Shown: positions 1 through 7,855 of the stretch, piece by piece | Layout: each line of letters opens with the position of its first letter | Position numbering within the stretch: position 1 is the stretch's first letter | Assembly (NCBI GenBank): GCA_002343505.1 | Contig: DDQZ01000077.1 | Span: 14,797 to 78,796, forward strand | Direction of reading: 5' to 3' | Length of the DNA: 64,000 nucleotides | From: Verrucomicrobiaceae bacterium UBA2429 | GTDB lineage: Bacteria; Verrucomicrobiota; Verrucomicrobiia; Verrucomicrobiales; Verrucomicrobiaceae | Position numbers and translations under genes: made by a program | The notes under the pieces: model-generated | Database searches by the model: none | What the model was told of the DNA's origin: nothing | Seen by the model: the letters and a program-made list of their open reading frames with translations, nothing else

Positions 1-465
1 GTAGCTGGCGGCCCACTCCGTCACTTTCGGGCAGAAGACCACGTCCAGCGCGAACTTGGAGAGCCGCGCCTCGATGTATCGCGGTGCTGCCGCATTGTCG
101 CCGGTGAGCACGTTGCCCCAGTTCCCCTGGGTGTCTATGAGCAGGTCCTTCTGGCCGAGCTGCACAAAGGCGTCGCCAATGCTGGCGTCACCGTGCGGGT
201 GGTACTTCATCGTGTTGCCGACCACGTTCGCCACCTTGTTGTAGCGGCCGTCCTCCAGCTCGTCGAGGCTGTGCATGATTCGCCGCTGCACGGGCTTGAA
301 GCCATCGTGGATGTGAGGCACCGCGCGCTCCAGGATCACATAGCTGGCGTAGTCGAGGAACCAGTCGCTGTAGAGATCATCCACGGGTTTGATCTCGATG
401 GGGGCGCTGTCGGCCAGGATGGGGGAGTTGTCTTCGGCGGGCTGCTTGGCGGATTTTTTTGGCAC
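1..465 (-). CDS. parC: DNA topoisomerase IV / gyrase subunit A, N-terminal part (cut by window edge)
   Basis: Reading leftward from a GTG at 463-465 gives 155 residues of a type IIA topoisomerase A subunit, the ATP-dependent DNA strand-passage enzyme. I see the DYASYVILERAVP segment, the QRRIMHSLDELEDG region, the quinolone-resistance-type HPHGDASIGDAFVQLGQ motif, and AAAPRYIEARL, whose tyrosine (residue about 130) is the expected DNA-linking residue. The wording is closest in my memory to the ParC-like subunits of Bacteroidetes and Verrucomicrobia rather than E. coli GyrA, so ParC is preferred but GyrA cannot be excluded. A TGA lies in frame four codons upstream of the GTG, so no longer start is available. 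The first 25 residues are a low-complexity lead. The remainder of the gene lies to the left of the window. Confidence 0.9.
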   Translation of the reverse strand, partial: MPKKSAKQPAEDNSPILADSAPIEIKPVDDLYSDWFLDYASYVILERAVPHIHDGFKPVQRRIMHSLDELEDGRYNKVANVVGNTMKYHPHGDASIGDAFVQLGQKDLLIDTQGNWGNVLTGDNAAAPRYIEARLSKFALDVVFCPKVTEWAASY

Positions 466-621
466 GGGGAAAAATCAATCGGGGGTGGAGGAAGGCCGGA
501 GGATAGGCGGCGCTCCCGCCCGCGCAAGCACGGGAGCCTGTCTGCCAAAATGCCCTGCAAACAGGCGGCTTGGCGCTATTCCTGCTTGCCAACCTCAAGC
601 TAGAAACGAACCTCGGCGCGC

Positions 622-2391
622 ATGAAGTCCAGGCCCCCAGACTATCCCGCGCGCAGCATCTTCATCTGCTACCGCAGAGACGAATCGAGCGACATTTCCG
701 GTCGCATCTATGACCGCCTGGTGAGCGCCATCAACAAGGAGGCTGTGTTCCAGGACATAGACTCCATGCCCTACGGCGTGGACTTCCGCGAGCATGCGAG
801 GGAGGCGTTGCAAAACTGCCGCGTGGTGCTCGTCATCATCGGCCCGGGCTGGACGGACATTCGCGACAGTTACGGCCAGAAGCGGCTGGATGATCTTGCG
901 GACCCTGTGCGCATCGAAGTGGAGACTGCGCTGGCCAATCCGGGCGCGCTGGTCATCCCGGTGTTTGTGAACGGGGCCAAACTCAAGACTTCGGACGTGC
1001 CCGAAAGCCTGCGCCCCCTCTGCACCCGCAACGGCCCCGAACTGCGCAGCGATGCCACGTTTGACGCGGTCATGGAACGCATTTCCTCCCAGATCCGCGC
1101 CGAGCTGCTCCGCCCTGTCGTTGAGGAAGGCGCGCGCCCGGTTCTTCCCAAACGCTTCACCGGCATCATCATCGGTGCGGTGGCCGCCCTGGCACTGGGC
1201 TGGCTGGGATGGCAGAACTACGCGCTGCGGCCTGGAATGGAAAAGAAAGCGGTCGTTTTACCGCCGATAGGGGAAGATGCGAAACCGGCAAAAGAGGAAC
1301 CCGCTTTCGCTGAGATTTTGAAGGGAGCAAGATTCAGCGTCGCGTCATCAAGCAAACCCGCTTACGAACTTTTGACTCCCGACGGGAAACCCCTTCAAGG
1401 AGCGAAGCTCAAAGGAGAGAGATTGAGCACGGAATCCGAAGGGCACGGGGTGAAATTTCCAACCGCAGTCCGGCAGTTGTCCGGGCAGTTGCCTCCCGAT
1501 GCTGGAATCATGTACAAGGTGCGCGCCCAAAGCCTCAAAGACGCCTCAGAAAACCCGCCCGGACCGGGTGTCCTTGTGGTGGACACCGAATGGATGGGGC
1601 AAGAGAATAAGACTCTCGGCGCGCTCAATGACGAATTCTTTTCCGGTTTTTGGAGCATGAAAGGCGCGGAGTTTCCGGCAGATGGAATTCAATTTGGATC
1701 CGCTGCCATCTACGCCGGCAAGAATGGTGTGGTCATGGACGGCGAGCTTGAAGTCGAATGCTGGGTCGAGGACGGGCATCATGGCAAGCTGTCCGGGGTC
1801 ACAAGCTTCACCCTTGATGTGGAGCCTGCGCCCTGGGCTTTGGAGAATCCAAAAATCAGGCTCCTGGCTCCCGATGGCACGCCGATTGAGGACACCGTGG
1901 TGCAGGCCTCACCGGCGCAGCCTTTTGATTATGAAGACCCGGAAACCCGCCAAAAGCAGACCGCTTTGCACGGCCTGGAGTTCCTGCTGAGCATCAAAAA
2001 CACGAGCGGTGCGGACTTGACGCCTGCTGGAGAATTGGATGCGCTGGGCATCACCTACAGGCTCAAGGCGAAACGTGACGGCTCGCCGGAAAGTGACTCG
2101 TCACCGCTGGCAGAGGGAGGCCTGCTGATCTGCGAACCCAATCCCCAAGGCTACACGCATCATTCGTCCTGGCAGATGTGGTCCCTCAAGGCGAGTCAAC
2201 TTTCCATGGGTCAAACAGGAGAAGTCCTGAACAAGTTCTATGTCTCCCATCAAGAGAATGAAAAGCTCGGCCACATCCTTCCTGGCATCCACGAGGTTGG
2301 TGTGACGGTGTGGAGGTCCACCGAACCGGGCGTGGTGTACTACCAGGGCACCTTGAAGCTCGAAGTGAAGGAGCGCATCCCGGCGCGGTAG
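622..2391 (+). CDS. TIR-domain protein with one membrane span and a large C-terminal exported-type region
   Basis: A 589-residue protein. Residues about 10-160 form a TIR domain: the strand/box-1 motif IFICYRRDES, FQDID after the first helix, CRVVLVIIGPGW, and VRIEVETAL, whose glutamates (E99/E101) sit where TIR NAD-cleaving enzymes keep their catalytic Glu. A hydrophobic segment, GIIIGAVAALALGWLGW (about 183-200), follows. The remaining 390 residues match no family I know. They seem to hold two related beta-rich units, each introduced by an 'LLTPDGKPLQ' or 'LLAPDGTPIE' type phrase. In known systems TIR domains hydrolyse NAD or build signalling nucleotides in defence, or act as scaffolds. Here the topology suggests a cytoplasmic TIR tethered to a periplasmic sensor, which is inference. 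No good ribosome site precedes the ATG. The gene stands alone, divergent from the topoisomerase. Confidence 0.85.
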   Translation: MKSRPPDYPARSIFICYRRDESSDISGRIYDRLVSAINKEAVFQDIDSMPYGVDFREHAREALQNCRVVLVIIGPGWTDIRDSYGQKRLDDLADPVRIEVETALANPGALVIPVFVNGAKLKTSDVPESLRPLCTRNGPELRSDATFDAVMERISSQIRAELLRPVVEEGARPVLPKRFTGIIIGAVAALALGWLGWQNYALRPGMEKKAVVLPPIGEDAKPAKEEPAFAEILKGARFSVASSSKPAYELLTPDGKPLQGAKLKGERLSTESEGHGVKFPTAVRQLSGQLPPDAGIMYKVRAQSLKDASENPPGPGVLVVDTEWMGQENKTLGALNDEFFSGFWSMKGAEFPADGIQFGSAAIYAGKNGVVMDGELEVECWVEDGHHGKLSGVTSFTLDVEPAPWALENPKIRLLAPDGTPIEDTVVQASPAQPFDYEDPETRQKQTALHGLEFLLSIKNTSGADLTPAGELDALGITYRLKAKRDGSPESDSSPLAEGGLLICEPNPQGYTHHSSWQMWSLKASQLSMGQTGEVLNKFYVSHQENEKLGHILPGIHEVGVTVWRSTEPGVVYYQGTLKLEVKERIPAR

Positions 2392-2441
2392 CATTCCTCC
2401 AGGATGCCTCACAGCCCCGTCACAAGCGGTCCCTGTCACGC

Positions 2442-3155
2442 TCAAGCCAGCCCCAGCGCCTTCAGCACTGCTTGAAAATCCTCCGGCAGCGGGGCCTCGG
2501 CGCGCAGGGTTTGGCCGCTGGCGGGGTGCTTGATTTCGAGGCGGGTGGCGTGCAGGCAGAGGCGCTTGACGGACAGCTCCGCGCGCAGGCGGCGGTTCAG
2601 CTCGAAGTGGCCGTAGATGTCATCGCCGAGCAGGTGGTGCTGGCGCGCGGCGGCCTGGACGCGGATTTGATGTGTCCTGCCGGTGAGCAGGCGGATCTCC
2701 AGCAGGGAAAGACGATGCCCGGCATGATAAGAGAGGTTTTTGAAATGCAGCTCGGCATTCGGCGGGCGGCCCTTGAGCACGGCGGTGCGGACGCGCCCGC
2801 GCTCGCGCGTGGTGGCCAGGTGGTCGAGCCATACGCCGTCCCTGCCGGGATTTCCACGCACGAGGGCGAGGTAGGTTTTGCCGGCAGCGCCGTCTTCAAA
2901 AGCGGAGCGGCATTTGCCGGCGGCCGCCTCATTGAGAGCGCCTAGCAGCACCCCCGATGTGTCCTGGTCCAGCCGGTGCATGAGCCAGACCCGGCCATCC
3001 GGTCCGTCGAAGCACTCCGTCCTCATGTCGTAACGACCTTCGAAGGCGGCGGGTTCGCCACGGCGGTCAGGGTTCGGGTGGGAGAGCAGGCCGGCGGGTT
3101 TGTTAACCAAGATCAGGTGCCGGTCTTGATGCAGGATGGGACAGCGCGTGAGCAT
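2442..3155 (-). CDS. RluA-family RNA pseudouridine synthase
   Basis: A 237-residue pseudouridine synthase of the RluA/TruC superfamily, which isomerises specific uridines in rRNA or tRNA. The catalytic motif HRLDQDTSG is present at about residues 59-67, with the catalytic Asp inside it. The motifs KTYLALV, LLTGRTHQIRV and a C-terminal HAxxLxxxHPxSG-like segment (CLHATRLEIKHPASG) also fit. There is no S4 domain, so it is the short form; TruC (tRNA U65) or an RluA-like enzyme are both possible and the target cannot be told from sequence alone. It follows the alpha/beta hydrolase gene on the same strand after a 9-base gap and is probably cotranscribed with it. Confidence 0.92.
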   Translation of the reverse strand: MLTRCPILHQDRHLILVNKPAGLLSHPNPDRRGEPAAFEGRYDMRTECFDGPDGRVWLMHRLDQDTSGVLLGALNEAAAGKCRSAFEDGAAGKTYLALVRGNPGRDGVWLDHLATTRERGRVRTAVLKGRPPNAELHFKNLSYHAGHRLSLLEIRLLTGRTHQIRVQAAARQHHLLGDDIYGHFELNRRLRAELSVKRLCLHATRLEIKHPASGQTLRAEAPLPEDFQAVLKALGLA

Positions 3156-3164
3156 GGGAGTGTC

Positions 3165-4088
3165 TCACAGTGCTGCCAGCCGCTCGTTGAACCATTCAGC
3201 GAAGCGGCGCACGTCCCACATGATGGTCAGCCATCCATGCCGGGCGCCGGGCCGGACGAGGACGCGGATGTCGTGGCCGAGCTCGGCGGCGCGCTTTTGG
3301 AAGCGCTCGGACTGGTCGAGCGGCACAAGCGTGTCCGCATCACCATGCGCGATGAGCACGGGCGGCAGCCTGGGAGTGATGTGGAAGATGGGCGAGACCT
3401 CGCGGCCGATGAGCTTCCACTTTTCCAGGTCGGCGGCTTCGGGGCCGAAGGATTTTTTGAAGCTCTTCGGCGGGCCGCCAGTGCCGTCATTCTCAGTGGA
3501 AGGGCCGAGATTCAGCAAATCGGTGACGGGGAAAAAGACGGCGGCGGCCTGCACGGAGCTGTCCTCGCGATCCACGGGGTCGGGCGCGTCCGCAGGGCCG
3601 GGACCGCCGCGCGTGGCGAGCATGAGGCTGAGATGTCCGCCGGAGCTGCCGCCGGTGACGGCGAGCCGGCGCGGGTCCACGCCATAGTCACGCGCGTGGT
3701 GGCGCACGAACCTGGCCGCGCGATGGATGTCCTCGACGATCTCCGGCACGGTGGCTTCGGGCTGTGCGATGTGCGATACGGCAAAAACGGTGTGGCCCGC
3801 GCGCAGGGAGGGCGCGGCCATCCAGGCGCGGAATTTGCCGGGATGGGACTTCCATTTGCCGCTGACCATGATCAGCACGCCGATGCCGTTCGGCGCCTTC
3901 GGACGATGCACCTCCAGGGTGAGTTCCCTGCCGTTTCGCTGCCCGTACACAATGCCGCGCGTGACCTCGCTGGCGGGATGCAAATACCACCACCCCGCGC
4001 CTGCGAGCAGGAGGATGAAAACGAGGACGAGCAACCCTGCCCGGAGCATGAGGCGCAAGGCATGGCGAAGGCGGCCGGGTGAGGACAT
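3165..4088 (-). CDS. Membrane-anchored or exported alpha/beta hydrolase
   Basis: A 307-residue alpha/beta-hydrolase with an N-terminal hydrophobic span (about 13-36, LMLRAGLLVLVFILLLAGAG) that is a signal anchor or uncleaved signal. The nucleophile elbow GGSSGGHL supplies the Ser, HGDADTLVP the acid (Asp) and GARHGW the His near the end. The layout resembles the esterase/lipase and BD-FAE groups, which hydrolyse carboxylic esters such as sugar acyl decorations. The substrate is unknown. It overlaps nothing and sits just upstream of the pseudouridine synthase on the same strand. Confidence 0.85.
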   Translation of the reverse strand: MSSPGRLRHALRLMLRAGLLVLVFILLLAGAGWWYLHPASEVTRGIVYGQRNGRELTLEVHRPKAPNGIGVLIMVSGKWKSHPGKFRAWMAAPSLRAGHTVFAVSHIAQPEATVPEIVEDIHRAARFVRHHARDYGVDPRRLAVTGGSSGGHLSLMLATRGGPGPADAPDPVDREDSSVQAAAVFFPVTDLLNLGPSTENDGTGGPPKSFKKSFGPEAADLEKWKLIGREVSPIFHITPRLPPVLIAHGDADTLVPLDQSERFQKRAAELGHDIRVLVRPGARHGWLTIMWDVRRFAEWFNERLAAL

Positions 4089-4233
4089 GGGGTGATTTAT
4101 TCAGTGGCGGGCGGTTTTGCCAAGCGGCAATTCTCGAACAGGAGGGACGCCCGCGATGGCTGCGAAGGAAGCGGTCAGTCATGCGCAAGATCGGGACTTG
4201 TTGTTTTGTGGAGGAAGGCATTCTTTGTGCTGA

Positions 4234-4620
4234 ATGTTTGACGTGACCATGAGCCAGGAACCCACATTGTTTGACCGCATCGGCGGCGAGGCCGGTATTG
4301 AGGAGTTGATCCTCGCCTTCTACGTCAAAGTGCTCGCCGACCCGGAACTCGCGCCGTTTTTCCGCGAGACCTCCCTGGAGAAGCTGCACTCCATGCAGCG
4401 CGAGTTTTTCGCCATGGCGCTGGGCGGGCCGGTGAAATACACGGGGCGCTCTCTGGCGCATGTGCATCACGGGCGCGGCATCACCATGGGCCACTTCGCC
4501 AGGTTCACGGGCCATCTGGTGGAGACGTTGAGGGACACCGGCGCCAGCCAGGAGGACACGGACTCGGTCATCGCGCGCATTGAGGTCTTTGCCAACGAGG
4601 TCACCGGCACCTCGTATTGA
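4234..4620 (+). CDS. Group I truncated haemoglobin
   Basis: A small haem protein of 128 residues (123 if it starts at the ATG at 4249). LFDRIGGEAGIEELI matches the N-terminal helix of the 2-on-2 globins. ELAPFF, the glycine pair in MALGGPVKYTGRSL, HVHHGRGITMGHF with the likely proximal His, and a closing helix follow in the right order. Family members bind O2 or NO and often serve in NO detoxification or redox chemistry in the cytoplasm. GAGGAAGG at 4211-4218 is purine-rich but about 15 bases from the first ATG, so the exact start is uncertain. The gene appears monocistronic. Confidence 0.88.
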   Translation: MFDVTMSQEPTLFDRIGGEAGIEELILAFYVKVLADPELAPFFRETSLEKLHSMQREFFAMALGGPVKYTGRSLAHVHHGRGITMGHFARFTGHLVETLRDTGASQEDTDSVIARIEVFANEVTGTSY

Positions 4621-4658
4621 GTTTGCCCTCGCGGCCTGCGGTGCTTTAACGTCCGCGC

Positions 4659-6065
4659 GTGTGGAAAAATGTTCTCATCTGCGTGCTGGCGGCGTCCCTT
4701 GCCGCGAGCCTCATCCTGCGCTGGCGGGACCGCGTCAATGACACGCCGCCCGCGCCGCTCCAGTCCGCGCTGGGTGAGGCGCTGGCCCGGGCTTTGGGTG
4801 ACACCGAGGCTGGAGGCATGGTGCTCGGTCTCTGCGTGCAGGACGAGGCTGGCAACACGATCTTCGGGCGCGAGGCAAGGCGGGCGTTCATCCCGGCCTC
4901 CAGTCTGAAGACGCTGACCACTGCCACGGCGCTGGAGTTGCTGGGGCCGGACTTTCATTTTCAGACGCGCCTGCTGTCTGCGGCTCCGATGGCGGAGGGT
5001 GTCATCGAAGGGGATCTCATCCTGCGCGGCGGTGGCGACCCCATGCTCAGCCTGGCTGACTTGTCCAAATGCGCTGCCGAACTCCAAGCGCGCGGCCTGC
5101 GCGAGGTGCGAGGGCGCGTTCTCGGCGATGGCGGCTTTTTCACCGGCTCCATCTACGGGGACTTCTGGAACTGGGGCGACATCGGCAACGGCTACGGCAG
5201 CCCCGTCTCCGGGCTGAACCTGGAGCACAACCGCTACACCGCCGTCTTCGCCCCGGCTCTGCAGGAAGGCGGCCCCGCCGCGTTCGTCGGCGCGCAGCCG
5301 GAGGTGCCGGGCATCACCTGGCTGAGCGAGGTGCGCACCGGCCCGGAAGGCGGCGGGGATGGCGTCATGATCCATGGCGGCGAGCGCGCGCAGCGCGTGC
5401 ATTTGCGCGGCACGGTGCCCGCCGGGCAGCCGCAGTTCCGCGTGGCGGGCGCGGTGCCGGCCCCGGAACTCTTCGCGGCGCATCATCTGCGCGCGGCGCT
5501 CATGCAGGCGGGCATCCGGGTCGCGGGCGGGGCCGCGAGCGCGCGCGAGGCCGCGCCGATGCCGGAAGCTGGGCATGAAATGTGGAGGCATGAGTCGCCC
5601 GCGCTGGCGGACATCGTCACCAGCATCCATGCCACATCTGACAACCACGAGACTGAGTGCGTGTTCCGCATGATCGGCGCGCGGGAAAAGCGCCCGCCCG
5701 CCGAAGTCGTGCGCGCTCACTGGCAGACGCGGGGGTTGACCTTCGAAGGGCTGCGCATGGAGGACGGCTGCGGACTGGCGCGGGCGGACCACATCACGCC
5801 GCATGACCTGGCGCGGCTGCAAATGCTCGCGGCCACGGGTCCGCAGGGGCGGGTTTATGCGGATTCCCTGCTGGCGGCGCATGACGGTGCGGTGCGCTAC
5901 AAGGGCGGCGCCATGTCCGGTGTGCGCAGTGTCGCGGGGCTGGTCACGCGCCCGGATGGCAGCAGGGCGGCCTTTGCCCTGATGGTCAACCACTTCAGCA
6001 ACCCGCGCCCTTACGCCCTCCTGCGCGAGGCCATGCTGCGGGCGCTGGCAGATGTGAGCGACTGA
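4659..6065 (+). CDS. dacB: D-alanyl-D-alanine carboxypeptidase/endopeptidase, PBP4 (DacB) type, peptidase S13
   Basis: A 468-residue low-molecular-mass penicillin-binding protein acting on peptidoglycan peptides in the periplasm. An N-terminal hydrophobic stretch (VLICVLAASLAASLIL) gives export. The three active-site motifs are in order: SxxK as ASSLKTLT (about residue 83), SxN as TSDN (about 328), and the KTG equivalent as YKGGAMSG (about 412). The sequence between SxxK and SxN carries the long insert typical of PBP4/S13 proteins, with DGGFFTGS and GDIGNGYGSPVSGLNLEHN. The third motif reads KGG rather than KTG, a tolerated variant. The start is a GTG at 4659; no ATG in a sensible place precedes the signal sequence. 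Confidence 0.9.
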   Translation: MWKNVLICVLAASLAASLILRWRDRVNDTPPAPLQSALGEALARALGDTEAGGMVLGLCVQDEAGNTIFGREARRAFIPASSLKTLTTATALELLGPDFHFQTRLLSAAPMAEGVIEGDLILRGGGDPMLSLADLSKCAAELQARGLREVRGRVLGDGGFFTGSIYGDFWNWGDIGNGYGSPVSGLNLEHNRYTAVFAPALQEGGPAAFVGAQPEVPGITWLSEVRTGPEGGGDGVMIHGGERAQRVHLRGTVPAGQPQFRVAGAVPAPELFAAHHLRAALMQAGIRVAGGAASAREAAPMPEAGHEMWRHESPALADIVTSIHATSDNHETECVFRMIGAREKRPPAEVVRAHWQTRGLTFEGLRMEDGCGLARADHITPHDLARLQMLAATGPQGRVYADSLLAAHDGAVRYKGGAMSGVRSVAGLVTRPDGSRAAFALMVNHFSNPRPYALLREAMLRALADVSD

Positions 6066-6099
6066 AAAGAGAACCGGTCTTCAAAACCCGCGCGCAGGT

Positions 6100-6564
6100 T
6101 CAAAGGCCGCCCAGCTCGCAGATGCGCTTCCACTCCTTTTCCGTGACCTCGGTGATGGAGAGGCGGTTGCCGCGGCGCAGGATGAGCATGCCGGCCAGGG
6201 CGGGGTCGGAGCGCAGCATGTCGAGGCTGACGAAGGTCTTGAATCCGGCCTCCCATTTGACATCCACCATGAGCCAGCGCGGGTTTTCCGTCCGGCTGCC
6301 CGAGTCGAAGTATTCGGAGGCCGGGTCGAACTGGGTGGGGTCGGGATAAGCTTCCTTGACGATCCTGACGATCCCCGCGATGCCGGGCTGGGGGCAACTG
6401 GAGTGGTAAAAGAAGCCGAGATCGCCGGGGGCCATGTGGTCGCGCATCATGTTGCGCACCTGGTAGTTGCGCACGCCGTTCCACGGCTCGGTCTTGTGCG
6501 GGCGCTTTTTCAAGTCGGCGAAGGAGAAGACATCGGGTTCGGATTTGAGCAGCCAATAACGCAT
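6100..6564 (-). CDS. EVE domain protein
   Basis: A 154-residue single-domain EVE protein (PUA-like fold), related to human THYN1 and bacterial YeaO-neighbour EVE proteins. Typical features are YWLLKSEPDVFSF at the N-terminus, WNGVRNYQVRNMMR, the GDLGFFYHSS segment, and a middle 'GIVRIVKEAYPDPTQFD' block. EVE domains bind modified bases in nucleic acid, and stand-alone forms are linked to RNA or DNA modification sensing; the ligand here is not known. The gene is divergent from the nitroreductase, the first bases of each possible reading frame touching at 6563-6564. Confidence 0.92.
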   Translation of the reverse strand: MRYWLLKSEPDVFSFADLKKRPHKTEPWNGVRNYQVRNMMRDHMAPGDLGFFYHSSCPQPGIAGIVRIVKEAYPDPTQFDPASEYFDSGSRTENPRWLMVDVKWEAGFKTFVSLDMLRSDPALAGMLILRRGNRLSITEVTEKEWKRICELGGL

Positions 6565-6646
6565 GATGGCGCGAGCTTGGCGCGCGCGGGGATTTGTTCA
6601 AGCCGGTCGTCTTGACAAAACCGCGCTCCGCGCGAAGGAGGCGCGG

Positions 6647-7249
6647 ATGAGTCAACTGCCCAGTCTCGACCAGACCAGCGCCCTGATCCGCGCGCGCCGC
6701 TCGGTGAAGCCGCCGGACATGGATGCCGCACGCGCGGTGGAGCCGGCGCTTCTGCGCGAGCTGCTGGAGAACGCGACGTGGGCGCCGACGCACGGGCTGA
6801 CGGAGCCGTGGAAATTTCATGTCCATCAGGGCGCGGCCCGCGCGCGGCTGGCGGAGGCCTTGCAGCGCGTTTACCGCGAGACAACGCCGCCCGCCGAGTT
6901 CCGCGTGGACAAGCTGGAGAAGATGGGCAAAAACCCGCTCCTGGCGCCCGTGGTGATCGCCTGCGTGATGGAGCGGCGCGGCGGGGCGATGATCCCTGAG
7001 ATGGAGGAGATCGAGGCAATGGCCTGCGCGCTGCAAAATCTCATGCTCAGCGCCACTGCGGCGGGGCTGGCCTCCTTCTGGTCCTCGCCTCCCGTGCTCG
7101 ACGCGCCGGCCTTCAAAGAGTGGCTCGGCATCGGGGCGCAGGACCGGTGCGTGGCGCTGATGTACCTGGGCTGGCCCCGCCCCGGCATGGAGCCGCCGCG
7201 CAGCGCGCGCCAGCCGGTGGAAACGAAAATCCTGATTCATCATGACTGA
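6647..7249 (+). CDS. Nitroreductase family flavoprotein
   Basis: A 200-residue FMN-dependent nitroreductase-like enzyme that would reduce nitro or quinone compounds with NAD(P)H in the cytoplasm. RARRSVKP at the N-terminus (FMN phosphate-binding arginines), ENATWAPTHGLTEPWKF, the MALQN-like helix (AMACALQNLMLSATAAGLASFW) and a closing MYLGWP segment match the family. A strong ribosome site AAGGAGG (about 6635-6641) sits six bases before the ATG at 6647, so this start is chosen over an ATG 84 bases upstream. It overlaps the DUF456 gene by eight bases and is probably cotranscribed with it. Confidence 0.88.
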   Translation: MSQLPSLDQTSALIRARRSVKPPDMDAARAVEPALLRELLENATWAPTHGLTEPWKFHVHQGAARARLAEALQRVYRETTPPAEFRVDKLEKMGKNPLLAPVVIACVMERRGGAMIPEMEEIEAMACALQNLMLSATAAGLASFWSSPPVLDAPAFKEWLGIGAQDRCVALMYLGWPRPGMEPPRSARQPVETKILIHHD

Positions 7250-7790
7250 GTGGCTGGCCAGTCTCTGGGAAATGCTCGGCGGATGGTGGGATGCCATTCC
7301 GTTCATGGCGTCAGGCGTCTGGATTCTCACCGGCTGCCTGCTGCTGACAGGCCTGGTCGGCTCGGTGGTGCCGCTGCTGCCGGGGCCGTTTCTCATTTTC
7401 ATCGCGGGCATCGTCCACACGCTGCTGCTGCCGGAGCAGGGCATGGGCTGGCAGGGCATCGTGGCGCTCAGCCTGCTGCTCATCATCGCCTACGCGGTGG
7501 ACACTCTGGCGGGGGCGCTGGGCGCGCGCTGGTTCGGCGCCAGCCGGTGGGGTATCGCGGGAGTGTTCGTGGGGGGCGTCGTGGGTTTGTTTTTCGCGCC
7601 GGTGGGTTTCCTGGTCGGGCCGCTGGCGGGCGGGTTGATTTTTGAGCTGATCTTCGCCAAAAAACGCATGGCGCCGGCGGTGAAGTCCACCTGGGGCACG
7701 CTGCTGGGCACGGGATTGGGAATCGTGGTGCGCCTGGTCCTGAGCCTGGCGATGATCGCCACCGTGCTTGTGGACTGCCTGTGGTGGTGA
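7242..7790 (+). CDS. DUF456 family membrane protein
   Basis: A 182-residue integral membrane protein with about four to five hydrophobic spans. The family signature is visible: SVVPLLPGPFLIFIAG after the first helix, a second membrane helix (IVALSLLLIIAYAVDTLAGALGAR), and glycine-rich helices GIAGVFVGGVVGLFFAPVG and PLAGGLIFELIF, ending in a Lys-bearing loop and a last helix. Function is not established for the family. The ATG overlaps the end of the nitroreductase, suggesting translational coupling. Confidence 0.85.
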   Translation: MTEWLASLWEMLGGWWDAIPFMASGVWILTGCLLLTGLVGSVVPLLPGPFLIFIAGIVHTLLLPEQGMGWQGIVALSLLLIIAYAVDTLAGALGARWFGASRWGIAGVFVGGVVGLFFAPVGFLVGPLAGGLIFELIFAKKRMAPAVKSTWGTLLGTGLGIVVRLVLSLAMIATVLVDCLWW

Positions 7791-7855
7791 GCGCGCGTCA
7801 TTTCGTCCAAAGAGCGGCGAGTTTTCCGCCTTCCGCGGCGTTCCCTCCATTCCTT

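Noticed and set aside
466..621. Short inverted repeats GCTCCCG...CGGGAGC (512-537) and GCCTGT...ACAGGC (536-566) between topoisomerase and TIR genes
   Set aside because: Short stems without a T-run and overlapping each other; not supported as a terminator or operator.
2976..4082. Long plus-strand open frame (368 residues) over the alpha/beta hydrolase
   Set aside because: It is antisense to a gene with clear catalytic motifs and its residues are the Arg/Ala/Gly/His-rich mixture typical of shadow frames in GC-rich DNA.
4467..5993. Minus-strand open frame (508 residues) over the DacB gene
   Set aside because: Low-complexity composition, no motifs, opposite to a complete S13 peptidase.
6613..6640. 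TTGACA upstream of the nitroreductase as a -35 box
   Set aside because: No acceptable -10 element at 16-18 bases spacing.
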